Source: Aureibaculum marinum (GTDB taxonomy: Bacteria > Bacteroidota > Bacteroidia > Flavobacteriales > Flavobacteriaceae). Taken from it: a DNA stretch of 64,000 nucleotides. A program made the translations under genes and the position numbers. Every line of letters begins with the position of its first letter. Position 1 is the stretch's first letter. The notes beneath the pieces were generated by a model. The model did not search any database. It was not told where the DNA came from and saw nothing but the letters and a program-made list of their open reading frames with translations. Shown one piece after another: positions 15,296 through 23,533 of the stretch. The DNA is taken from positions 1 to 64,000 of the forward strand of contig NZ_RPFJ01000002.1 of NCBI RefSeq assembly GCF_003813905.1, read 5' to 3'.

Positions 15296-16633
15296 ATGAA
15301 AAAATATATAATTTTAATAGTAATAGCTGTCATGTGCTTATTCACAGCTTGTGATGATTATCTAGATGTTACACCAAAAGGTGAAGTTATTCCTCAAACA
15401 GTTAATGATTTTGAATTGCTTTTAAATGGAGGTCAAATGCATAGTATAGGAGATAATAATTTATTATATATGACTGACAATGTGTATTTGAATCTTGGTA
15501 TTGAAGATGAAACACCAATTGTAAATGCCTATTTTTGGAAAACTGATTTAGACACTGACATTTCAGACACACCTCAAGTTTGGTTAGGCATGTATACAAG
15601 TATTTATTATGCTAATTCTATAATAAATAACATTCAAGAAGCTACAGAAGGTACACAACAAAAGAAAGATGAAATTTTAGGAGAGGCTCTAACAGTAAAA
15701 TCTATGGCTGAGTTTTACCTACTTACTGTATTTGCAAATGCATACGACCCAGAAATAAACCCACAAGATTTAGGAATTCCTTTAATGAACTCAACCAGTG
15801 TAACCGAAGAAATTCCTCCGAGAGCTACTTTAAAAGAATCTTTTGATCATATTATAGCAAACTTAAAAAAAGCAATCCAACTATTACCTGAAATACAATC
15901 AACAAGATATAGGGTTACAAAATATGGAGCTCAAGGTTTATTAGCTCGTGTTTATCTATATATAGGAAATTTTGAAGAAGCAAATGCTTATGCGTCAGAA
16001 GCATTACAGAGTTCTCAAGTAGATAAAATTTTAGACTATAATCAATTTATAGAAGGAGAAGATTTTCCGATGGAAGAGCAAAACAATGAGAAAATATGGT
16101 TAAACACCTATGGTTTAAGTAGTACTCCTGCATATTCTCAAGATTTATTAGATCTTTATGGAGAAAATGATTTAAGGGTACCTTTATTCACAAATACTCA
16201 AGCAAGTGGATTAAAAACAAGAAATGACAATCGAGAAAATTCAGGTATTGGATATCCAGAAATGATATTAATTCAAGCTGAGTATGAAGCTCGTTTAGGA
16301 GATTATACTAAAGCAATGGAATTAATTAATGAAATTCGTAAAAAAAGACTTCCTGCAAATGCTTCAGACTTGGAATTAATAGCCTCTAACAAAGAAGAAG
16401 CTTTAACACATGTAATGCAAGAAAGACGTAGAGAACTAGCATATACATTAACTAGATGGATGGATATGAAACGCCTAGATCTTTTAAACGAAATGCCAGA
16501 CGTAAGTCGATATCTTGATAATAATCCTGCTAGTACTCCAATTATAACATTAACAAAAAAAAGTGCACAATACACGTTTGAAATTCCATTAAAGGTTAGA
16601 GTGCTGAATCCTAGCATAAAATTAAATCATTAA
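15296..16633 (+). CDS. SusD/RagB-family nutrient-binding lipoprotein
   Basis: 445 residues. Lipobox LFTAC places the lipidated cysteine at residue 19, followed by DDYLDVTPKGEV: the acidic residues after Cys fit surface export of Bacteroidota lipoproteins, and the LDVTPKG segment is typical of the SusD family. TPR-like helices follow (QGLLARVYLYIGNFEEANAY) and the C-terminal ERRRELAYTLTRWMDMKR is the usual SusD signature. It lies 32 bases after susC and 13 bases before the protease gene, so the three are one operon. It acts as the lid of the SusC transporter. Confidence 0.93.
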   Translation: MKKYIILIVIAVMCLFTACDDYLDVTPKGEVIPQTVNDFELLLNGGQMHSIGDNNLLYMTDNVYLNLGIEDETPIVNAYFWKTDLDTDISDTPQVWLGMYTSIYYANSIINNIQEATEGTQQKKDEILGEALTVKSMAEFYLLTVFANAYDPEINPQDLGIPLMNSTSVTEEIPPRATLKESFDHIIANLKKAIQLLPEIQSTRYRVTKYGAQGLLARVYLYIGNFEEANAYASEALQSSQVDKILDYNQFIEGEDFPMEEQNNEKIWLNTYGLSSTPAYSQDLLDLYGENDLRVPLFTNTQASGLKTRNDNRENSGIGYPEMILIQAEYEARLGDYTKAMELINEIRKKRLPANASDLELIASNKEEALTHVMQERRRELAYTLTRWMDMKRLDLLNEMPDVSRYLDNNPASTPIITLTKKSAQYTFEIPLKVRVLNPSIKLNH

Positions 16634-16646
16634 TTAGATTTTATAT

Positions 16647-19226
16647 ATGAACTTAAATAAAGCTTTTTTAGTAACATTACTTTTATCGTTGCTATTAAAC
16701 TCTTGTGGTCTTTTTAGACCTTCAATAAAATTAGACAATAGTAATTTAGTAAAACTTGATACAGTTGTTAAAATAGAACCTTATAAAAAGATAATTACCA
16801 AAGAAGCCATAACCAATGATGGATTGATAAAGGTACATAAGGTTGAAAACAAGTATTACTTTGAATTATCAAAATCACTCTTAAATAAAGATATTTTGGT
16901 TGTATCTCGTTTTATTAGAACTCCTGAATTAGGAGGATTTTATGGAGGTGAAGAGATTGGAAAAAGAGTTATATTTTTTGAAAAAGCACCTAACGATAAA
17001 ATACTTTTAAGAGTTAAAACTTCAATTAGTACGGCTTCCGAAGAAGATGCCATAGCTCAAGCTGTAGAAAATTCTAACATTGCTCCTATCATTGAGGCAT
17101 TTGAAATTAATGCTACCAATGATGTTACTGGAGCATTTGTTTTTGAAGTGACAGACTTTTTAAATAGTGATAACTATTTATTGGCATTAAACAAGGCACA
17201 AAAATCAAAATACAAATTAGTTTCACTGGATAAAGGAAAATCTTTTATTTCTGAAATAAAAACATTTCCTATTAACACAGAAATAAAAACGGTAAAAACT
17301 TATAAAGCCAAAACTACCTCTGAAAGCATTTATAAAGATTTACCTGCTGCTGTTTTATCAGGAATGGTCACTTTAGAAATTAATAATTCATTTGTGCTTT
17401 TACCTGAAAAACCGATGCAAAAAAGACTTTATGATCCAAGAGTAGGGTATTTTGCAAGCGTAAATCTTAAGTATACCGATAATCAACAAAAAGTTGAACA
17501 AAAGGCTTTTATACATAGATGGCGATTAGAACCAAAAGAAGAAGATTTAGACAAATGGAAAAATGGTCAATTGGTAGAACCTAAAAAGCAAATTGTATAT
17601 TATATAGACCCTGCTACACCAAAAAAATGGGTACCGTATTTAATAGATGGTATTAATGATTGGAATATTGCTTTTGAAGCTGCCGGTTTTAAAAATGCTA
17701 TAATTGGAAAAGAATGGCCTGTTAAAGACAGTACAATGAGTTTAGAAGATGCTAGATTTTCTGTAATAAGATATTTTGCTTCTCCTATGAAAAATGCTTA
17801 TGGCCCTAACATAGTTGACCCTAGAAGTGGTGAAATTTTAGAATCACATGTGGGCTGGTATCATAATTTAATGAGTCTATTAAACAGTTGGTACATGATA
17901 CAAACTGGAGCTGTAGATCCTAGAGCTCGTAAAATGAAATTAGATGATGATTTAATGGGTAATTTAATTCGCTTTGTCTCTTCTCATGAAATAGGACATA
18001 CACTTGGATTACGACACAATATGGGGGCTAGTTTTGCTTCACCTGTTGACAGCTTAAGAAGTAATAAATGGTTAAGTAAAAATGGCCATACTTCATCCAT
18101 AATGGATTATGCTCGTTTTAATTATGTTGCTCAACCTGAAGATTCTATAAGTGTTGATAATCTTATGCCTAGAATTGGAGATTATGACAAATGGGCTATT
18201 CTGTGGGGATATACAAAATTTACTGAAGAAATGACCGAAGAAGAAGAAAAGGAAGTCTTGAGTAAGCTAATTATAAATAGAGTCACTAACAACCCTAGGT
18301 TATGGTTTGGTGGTGAAGGTAGAGATTATGATCCTAGGTCTCAAACCGAAGACTTAGGAGACAATGCAGTTTTAGCAAGCATGTATGGTATAAAAAATTT
18401 AAAACGAATTTTACCCAATTTACCATATTGGACTAAAGAACGAGGAAGTGACGATTATACTAATTTAAAAAATGCTTACAGTGCTCTTTTAGGGCAATAT
18501 TCGAGGTATATAAATCATGTCCAAAAAAATATAGGAGGTATATACATTACCCCAAAAACTATTGATGAAGAAGGCGATGTTTATGAAATGGTACATAAAG
18601 AAAAACAAAAAGAAGCTCTTTATTTTTTAAATGATAACATCTTAAAAGAGCCTAAATGGTTATTGGACAATCAAATATTAAATAAAATTAAATCTCCTCA
18701 ATCTAAAGAAGAAATTGTAAAAATAATGGAAAGTGTTATGTCTAGTCTTTTAAGTGGAATACAGCTAAGTAGAATGGGATTTATTGCTGCTAGATATCAA
18801 TCTGATTTAGATGATTTAGAAAACACAACCAAAAAAGGAGTAATAGGGCAGCAATCAGAAGTTTACCAAACTGAAGAATATTTAGATGATCTCTATAAAT
18901 TAATCTGGGATGATTTAAAACTAGGAAAAGAATTTGCCCCTTCAATTTATCAAAGACATGTCCAAAAAGCATACTTAAAAAACTTAATAGCTTTATACAG
19001 ACCCGAAAAAGCAAAAAAGGGACTTTCTGGGCTTATGGCAATTCTTTCTCAGAGTCTAACTGTAAATACAGATACTAGATCTTTAGCTTTAAGTTATCTA
19101 CTGAATCTTCAAAAAGATATCAGAAAAGCTCTACCAAAAGCTTCTAATCGCATGACAAAAGCTCATTTACAATATATGACTAAACAAATAGAAGATGCTC
19201 TTAAAGAAGAAATGAAATTGGAATAA
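16647..19226 (+). CDS. Zinc-dependent metalloprotease lipoprotein (metzincin-like, DUF5117/DUF4953 type)
   Basis: 859 residues. Lipobox LLLNSC gives Cys20. The extended zinc motif HEIGHTLGLRH starts at residue 447 and a Met-turn-like SIMDY lies near 485, the metzincin hallmarks. The large N-terminal part and the C-terminal helical part match the DUF5118/DUF5117/DUF4953 family of Bacteroidota, whose members are outer-membrane-associated proteases of poorly defined specificity. Its position directly after SusD, with 13 bases between, suggests it trims protein ligands for the SusC/SusD importer. The operon ends at the strong terminator downstream. Confidence 0.88.
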   Translation: MNLNKAFLVTLLLSLLLNSCGLFRPSIKLDNSNLVKLDTVVKIEPYKKIITKEAITNDGLIKVHKVENKYYFELSKSLLNKDILVVSRFIRTPELGGFYGGEEIGKRVIFFEKAPNDKILLRVKTSISTASEEDAIAQAVENSNIAPIIEAFEINATNDVTGAFVFEVTDFLNSDNYLLALNKAQKSKYKLVSLDKGKSFISEIKTFPINTEIKTVKTYKAKTTSESIYKDLPAAVLSGMVTLEINNSFVLLPEKPMQKRLYDPRVGYFASVNLKYTDNQQKVEQKAFIHRWRLEPKEEDLDKWKNGQLVEPKKQIVYYIDPATPKKWVPYLIDGINDWNIAFEAAGFKNAIIGKEWPVKDSTMSLEDARFSVIRYFASPMKNAYGPNIVDPRSGEILESHVGWYHNLMSLLNSWYMIQTGAVDPRARKMKLDDDLMGNLIRFVSSHEIGHTLGLRHNMGASFASPVDSLRSNKWLSKNGHTSSIMDYARFNYVAQPEDSISVDNLMPRIGDYDKWAILWGYTKFTEEMTEEEEKEVLSKLIINRVTNNPRLWFGGEGRDYDPRSQTEDLGDNAVLASMYGIKNLKRILPNLPYWTKERGSDDYTNLKNAYSALLGQYSRYINHVQKNIGGIYITPKTIDEEGDVYEMVHKEKQKEALYFLNDNILKEPKWLLDNQILNKIKSPQSKEEIVKIMESVMSSLLSGIQLSRMGFIAARYQSDLDDLENTTKKGVIGQQSEVYQTEEYLDDLYKLIWDDLKLGKEFAPSIYQRHVQKAYLKNLIALYRPEKAKKGLSGLMAILSQSLTVNTDTRSLALSYLLNLQKDIRKALPKASNRMTKAHLQYMTKQIEDALKEEMKLE

Positions 19227-19252
19227 ATTATTATTTACTACTATAATTTAAT

Positions 19253-19300
19253 AAAAACAAAAAACTTTGGAAAATTTATTTCCAAAGTTTTTTGTTTTTT
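19253..19300. terminator. Strong intrinsic terminator after the SusCD-protease operon
   Basis: A perfect 21-bp stem (19253-19273 with 19279-19299) with a 5-base loop and T-rich 3' arm. The core is CTTTGGAAA/TTTCCAAAG. A-run and T-run on both sides make it usable in both directions. Confidence 0.9.
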
Positions 19301-19363
19301 AAAGCAATTAGAACCTTAAAAAAATTACGAAACTATAAATTTTCTTTTCTCTCTTAAAAATCG

Positions 19364-19371
19364 TATTTTTG
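19364..19371 (+). promoter_or_regulatory. -7 element upstream of the E1 gene
   Basis: TATTTTTG matches TAnnTTTG and ends 23 bases before the ATG at 19395. No -33 TTG is visible. Confidence 0.5.
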
Positions 19372-19394
19372 CAAGACCTCACTAAAAATAATAC

Positions 19395-21809
19395 ATGTCA
19401 GAAAAAACATTAGAATCGGAGCATAAATTATCTTTTGAAGAATTTAAAAAAGAAATTCTAGAAGATTATAAAATTGCAGTTATTAGCAGAGAATGTAGTC
19501 TTTTAGGAAGAAGGGAAGTTTTAACCGGAAAAGCCAAATTTGGAATTTTTGGAGATGGTAAAGAAGTGCCACAATTGGCAATGGCTAAAGCTTTTAAAAA
19601 TGGAGATTGGCGTTCTGGATATTACCGTGACCAAACATTTATGATGGCTATAGGAGAGCTTAAACCTGAACAATTTTTTGCAGGTTTATATGCCCATACC
19701 GATATTAATGCAGAACCCTACTCTGCTGGGAGACAAATGGGTGGCCATTTTACTACACATACTTTAAACGAAGATGGCTCTTGGAAAAATCAAATGCAAC
19801 AAAAAAATATTAGTGCAGATATTTCTCCTACAGCAGGTCAAATGCCCCGCTTATTAGGGTTAGCCCAAGCATCAAAAATATATAGAGAAATACCTGAACT
19901 AAAAGATAGAAAAACTTTCTCTAATAATGGTAATGAAATAGCTTGGGGTACAATAGGAAATGCCAGTACTTCTGAAGGTCATTTTTTTGAAACTATTAAT
20001 GCCGCTGGTGTGCTACAAGTACCAATGGTTATTAGTGTTTGGGATGATGAATATGGAATCTCAGTTCATGCCAAACATCAAACTACGAAAGAAAGTATTT
20101 CAGAAATATTAAAAGGTTTTCAACGTACTAATGATGACAATGGTTATGAGATTTTTGTGGTAAACGGATGGGATTACTCAAAGTTAATTGATGTTTATAA
20201 TGAAGCCTCTACTATTGCAAGAAAAAATCATGTTCCAGTTCTAATTCATGTAAAAGAATTAACACAGCCGCAAGGACATTCTACATCAGGATCTCATGAA
20301 AGATATAAATCAGCTGAACGATTAGAATGGGAAAATGCTCATGATTGTATTGCTAAAATGAAGGAATGGATTATTGAAGTTTTTGAAAATGAAGAAGAAC
20401 TTATTGCAATAGAAAAAGATGCTAAACGTGAAGTAAATACTGCCAAGCGAGCTGCATGGAGTGCTTACTTAAAAAGTATTATTAAAGCTCAAAAAGAAGT
20501 TGTATATCTCTTAACTAATTTAGCTGAAAAAAGTGCTAACAAACCATTTATTTTAAAACTAAAAAATGATTTAGAGGCTATAAAAGATCCATTAAAAAAA
20601 GATGTTTTATCAACTGCAAGAAAGTGTTTAGTCTATGTAAGAGACGAAAACTGTAATGAGAAAAATCTTCTAATTAATTGGGTTAAAAACTTTAGCAAAG
20701 AACAACATTACAACTATAGTGCACATTTATATAGTGAAAATGAAAATGCGGCCACTACTTTTAAAGAAATCAAGCCCATTTATGAAAAAGATGTTGAAAT
20801 TGTCGATGCTAGAATTGTCTTAAGAGACAACTTTGAAGCTCTTCTATCTGAACATAAAGACTTACTTATTTTTGGAGAAGATGCAGGTAAAATAGGTGAT
20901 GTAAATCAAGGTTTAGAAGGACTGCAACAAAAGTTTGGAAAATTAAGAGTTGCTGATGTTGGTATTAGAGAAGCAAGTATAATTGGTCAAGGTATAGGCT
21001 TGGCAATGAGAGGATTAAGACCTATAGCTGAAATTCAATATTTAGATTATGTACTTTACGCAATACAAATATTAAGTGATGATTTAGCAACATTACGCTA
21101 TAGAACCTTTGGTAAACAAAAGGCACCATTGATAGTAAGAACTAGAGGACATAGATTAGAAGGTATTTGGCATTCTGGGTCACACATGGGAGCATTAATC
21201 CACTTATTAAGAGGAGTTTACATATTAACACCTAGAAACATGACCAAAGCAGCTGGTTTTTATAATACACTTTTAAAAAGTGATGAACCTGCCTTAATAG
21301 TAGAAAATTTAAATGGATATAGACTTAAAGAACAATTACCATCTAACTTAGGTAAATTTACTACTCCAATTGGAGTGGTAGAAACTGTAAAAGAAGGTTC
21401 TGATATAACCGTTGTTTCTTATGGTTCTACTTTGAAATTGGTAGAAGAGGCTTCAAAAGAATTATTAAAAGTAGAAATTGATGTTGAAATTATTGATGCA
21501 CAAACATTATTACCTTTTGATATTAACCACGACACTGTAAAAAGTATAGAAAAAACCAACAGATTAGTTATTATTGATGAAGATGTACCTGGCGGAGCTT
21601 CTGCATATCTTTTAGATCAGATTGTAAATAAACAAAATGCTTATCAATATTTAGATAGTAAACCCTTAACAATCACTTCTAAAAATCATAGACCTGCATA
21701 TAGCACAGACGGAGATTATTTTTCTAAACCTTCAATCGAAGACATCTTTGAAGGTATTTATGGTATTATGAATGAGGCTAATCCATTAAAATACAAAAAA
21801 TTATACTAA
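19395..21809 (+). CDS. Fused alpha/beta E1 component of a 2-oxoacid dehydrogenase
   Basis: 804 residues combining both E1 subunits of a branched-chain-type 2-oxoacid dehydrogenase. The alpha-like half (to about residue 360) contains the thiamine diphosphate region GNASTSEGHFFETIN at 188 (Asn where single-chain E1alpha often has GDG) and the GRQMGGHF loop. The beta-like half starts near 465 and includes FGEDAGKIGDVNQG, ADVGIREASIIGQG and HSGSHMGALIHLLRG. It decarboxylates a 2-oxoacid and loads the acyl group on a lipoyl E2 that is not in this window. Fused E1 proteins of this length are common in Bacteroidota. It has its own promoter element and is bounded by a terminator upstream. Confidence 0.88.
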   Translation: MSEKTLESEHKLSFEEFKKEILEDYKIAVISRECSLLGRREVLTGKAKFGIFGDGKEVPQLAMAKAFKNGDWRSGYYRDQTFMMAIGELKPEQFFAGLYAHTDINAEPYSAGRQMGGHFTTHTLNEDGSWKNQMQQKNISADISPTAGQMPRLLGLAQASKIYREIPELKDRKTFSNNGNEIAWGTIGNASTSEGHFFETINAAGVLQVPMVISVWDDEYGISVHAKHQTTKESISEILKGFQRTNDDNGYEIFVVNGWDYSKLIDVYNEASTIARKNHVPVLIHVKELTQPQGHSTSGSHERYKSAERLEWENAHDCIAKMKEWIIEVFENEEELIAIEKDAKREVNTAKRAAWSAYLKSIIKAQKEVVYLLTNLAEKSANKPFILKLKNDLEAIKDPLKKDVLSTARKCLVYVRDENCNEKNLLINWVKNFSKEQHYNYSAHLYSENENAATTFKEIKPIYEKDVEIVDARIVLRDNFEALLSEHKDLLIFGEDAGKIGDVNQGLEGLQQKFGKLRVADVGIREASIIGQGIGLAMRGLRPIAEIQYLDYVLYAIQILSDDLATLRYRTFGKQKAPLIVRTRGHRLEGIWHSGSHMGALIHLLRGVYILTPRNMTKAAGFYNTLLKSDEPALIVENLNGYRLKEQLPSNLGKFTTPIGVVETVKEGSDITVVSYGSTLKLVEEASKELLKVEIDVEIIDAQTLLPFDINHDTVKSIEKTNRLVIIDEDVPGGASAYLLDQIVNKQNAYQYLDSKPLTITSKNHRPAYSTDGDYFSKPSIEDIFEGIYGIMNEANPLKYKKLY

Positions 21810-21859
21810 TACATTTTACTTTTTTAATGCTTTAACTTTCATGTTTAGAAGTAATTATT

Positions 21860-21867
21860 TACTTTTG
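21860..21867 (+). promoter_or_regulatory. -7 element upstream of the coiled-coil membrane protein
   Basis: TACTTTTG matches TAnnTTTG and ends 32 bases before the ATG at 21900. The -33 element is not clear. Confidence 0.4.
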
Positions 21868-21899
21868 AACGCTTAATAATACACTCTAAATTAAAACGA

Positions 21900-22520
21900 A
21901 TGAAATTAGCTAAAATTCTAACCACATTTCTACTTTGTTTACTTACAACAAGCATTGTTTTTGCCCAAGAAGAAGAAAAAGGCTCTTTAAATAGTGGTAC
22001 TATTGAAAGTCAATTTGATTACTTGTATAAAAAATCTCCAAGATGGGAAGATTATCGAAGTGTCAAAACTAATAATCTTTTTAAGTTTAAAAATAATGTT
22101 ATCGATTCATTAAAACTTGGAAGAAAAATTTATGCAGAAAGTCAAAATGTTGTTAGAGCTCAAAAAAAGGTAATAGATTCTTTAAACATAAAATTAGAAG
22201 CTACAAAAAATAGCTTACAAGCTGTAACTGAAGAAAAAGATAGTATAAAACTTCTTGGTTTTCCTATGAGTAAAACTGGATATAATACCATACTTTGGAC
22301 GATAATAGGTGCTTTAACTGCTCTACTGTTAATCTTTATAGGAAAATTTAAAAGAAGTAATGCTATTACAATAGAGGCTAAAAAAGCTAAAGCCGAAATT
22401 GAAGAAGAATACGAAAGCCATAGACAACGTTCTATAGAACGTGAACAAAAATTAAGAAGAGAATTACAGGATGAATTAAACAAGCAGAAATACGCCGAAA
22501 AAGCGACTAAGAAAAAATAA
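21900..22520 (+). CDS. Conserved flavobacterial membrane protein with two coiled coils, function unknown
   Basis: 206 residues. Signal peptide (ends SIVFAQ, about residue 22), then a periplasmic region with a predicted coiled coil at ~70-118 (AQKKVIDSLNIKLEATKNSL), one membrane segment at ~130-150 (TILWTIIGALTALLLIFIG) and a charged cytoplasmic coiled coil to the C-terminus (EYESHRQRSIEREQKLRREL). From memory, homologues in Flavobacteriia are often labelled tRNA (guanine-N1)-methyltransferase; nothing here resembles TrmD, which is a soluble knotted enzyme, so that label looks wrong. The shape suggests a bridge between envelope and cytoplasm. It stands as a single gene between a promoter element and a terminator. 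Confidence 0.75.
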   Translation: MKLAKILTTFLLCLLTTSIVFAQEEEKGSLNSGTIESQFDYLYKKSPRWEDYRSVKTNNLFKFKNNVIDSLKLGRKIYAESQNVVRAQKKVIDSLNIKLEATKNSLQAVTEEKDSIKLLGFPMSKTGYNTILWTIIGALTALLLIFIGKFKRSNAITIEAKKAKAEIEEEYESHRQRSIEREQKLRRELQDELNKQKYAEKATKKK

Positions 22521-22547
22521 ATTATCTTATTTTTTTTAAGATTTTTT

Positions 22548-22590
22548 AAAATAAAATTTATTGTATGTACTATACAATAAATTTTATTTT
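22548..22590. terminator. Intrinsic terminator after the coiled-coil gene
   Basis: A perfect 19-bp AT-rich stem (22548-22566 with 22572-22590) with a 5-base loop, ending in a T-rich run. Low GC makes the stem weak per base, but its length and position fit termination. Confidence 0.75.
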
Positions 22591-22737
22591 TTGTTGTTAT
22601 TCTTTTATTGTTATGAATTAAGTTTTTTTAATTATTTTTTTTCAACCCTATTATCGATTAAAAAAGGTTAAAAAATAATTATATATGGTAGGAAAAATAC
22701 CACTAAACATGTTTTATTACCAAAGAAACTAATTTGT

Positions 22738-23475
22738 ATGTATAAAAAAATACTCGCCTTAACTATTATTTTCATCTTAATATTCCCAGTTTATGCTTGG
22801 GAAATACCAACGTCCAATATTAATAATTCTGAAAAAACACCTTCTACCAGAAATAGTACTTTTATTTCGTACACAGAAGATATATACAACAAAATTGGTG
22901 ATAACAACCTTGATTTTGATGCTTTTAAATATGCTTTAAAAGGGTATATACAACTAAAAAATAAAGAAAAATTAAATAATTCTAAATATTTAACCCTAAT
23001 TGATATGAGTGTTTCTGCTAATTCAGAACGATTCTATATCATAAACATGGAAACACAAACTATAGAACATAAAAGTGTAGTTGCTCATGGAAAAAAATCG
23101 GGTTTAGAATATGCTAAAAAATTCTCAAATAAGGTTAATAGCCATCAAACAAGTATAGGTTTTTATAAAACTGCAGAAACTTATTATGGCAAACACGGAC
23201 TTTCTTTACGATTAGATGGATTAGAATATTCGAATGACAAAGCTAGAGAGCGAGCTGTAGTTATTCATGCTGCTGACTATGCAAATCCTGATTTTATTAA
23301 AGCAAATGGAAGGTTAGGGAGAAGTTGGGGGTGCCCTTCTTTACCATATAAAGATTATTCAACAATTATTGATAAAATAAAAAATGGCAGTTGTTTATTT
23401 ATCTATTATCCACAAGAGGATTACTTATCAAAATCTAAACTAGTTTCTTCTGAAAATCTGTTAGCAACAAAATAA
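22738..23475 (+). CDS. Murein L,D-transpeptidase catalytic-domain protein (YkuD_2 type)
   Basis: 245 residues with a signal peptide (ends PVYAWE). The catalytic region reads IHAADYANPDFI ... GRLGRSWGCPSLP with the nucleophile Cys199, the pattern of the YkuD_2 family rather than the HGCxRx motif of classical YkuD. Such enzymes form 3-3 peptidoglycan cross-links or attach proteins to diaminopimelate in the periplasm. No peptidoglycan-binding domain is present. It is convergent with a second, classical L,D-transpeptidase gene 58 bases away, with a shared stem-loop between. Confidence 0.85.
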   Translation: MYKKILALTIIFILIFPVYAWEIPTSNINNSEKTPSTRNSTFISYTEDIYNKIGDNNLDFDAFKYALKGYIQLKNKEKLNNSKYLTLIDMSVSANSERFYIINMETQTIEHKSVVAHGKKSGLEYAKKFSNKVNSHQTSIGFYKTAETYYGKHGLSLRLDGLEYSNDKARERAVVIHAADYANPDFIKANGRLGRSWGCPSLPYKDYSTIIDKIKNGSCLFIYYPQEDYLSKSKLVSSENLLATK

Positions 23476-23497
23476 ACTAGACTATAATTTAAAACTT

Positions 23498-23533
23498 AAA
23501 AAGCAGTTAAGAATTAAAACTTAACTGTTTTTT
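23498..23533. terminator. Bidirectional terminator between two convergent L,D-transpeptidase genes
   Basis: CAGTTAAG (23504-23511) pairs with CTTAACTG (23520-23527) across an 8-base loop, flanked by an A-run on the left and six T on the right, so it can serve both genes. Confidence 0.75.
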
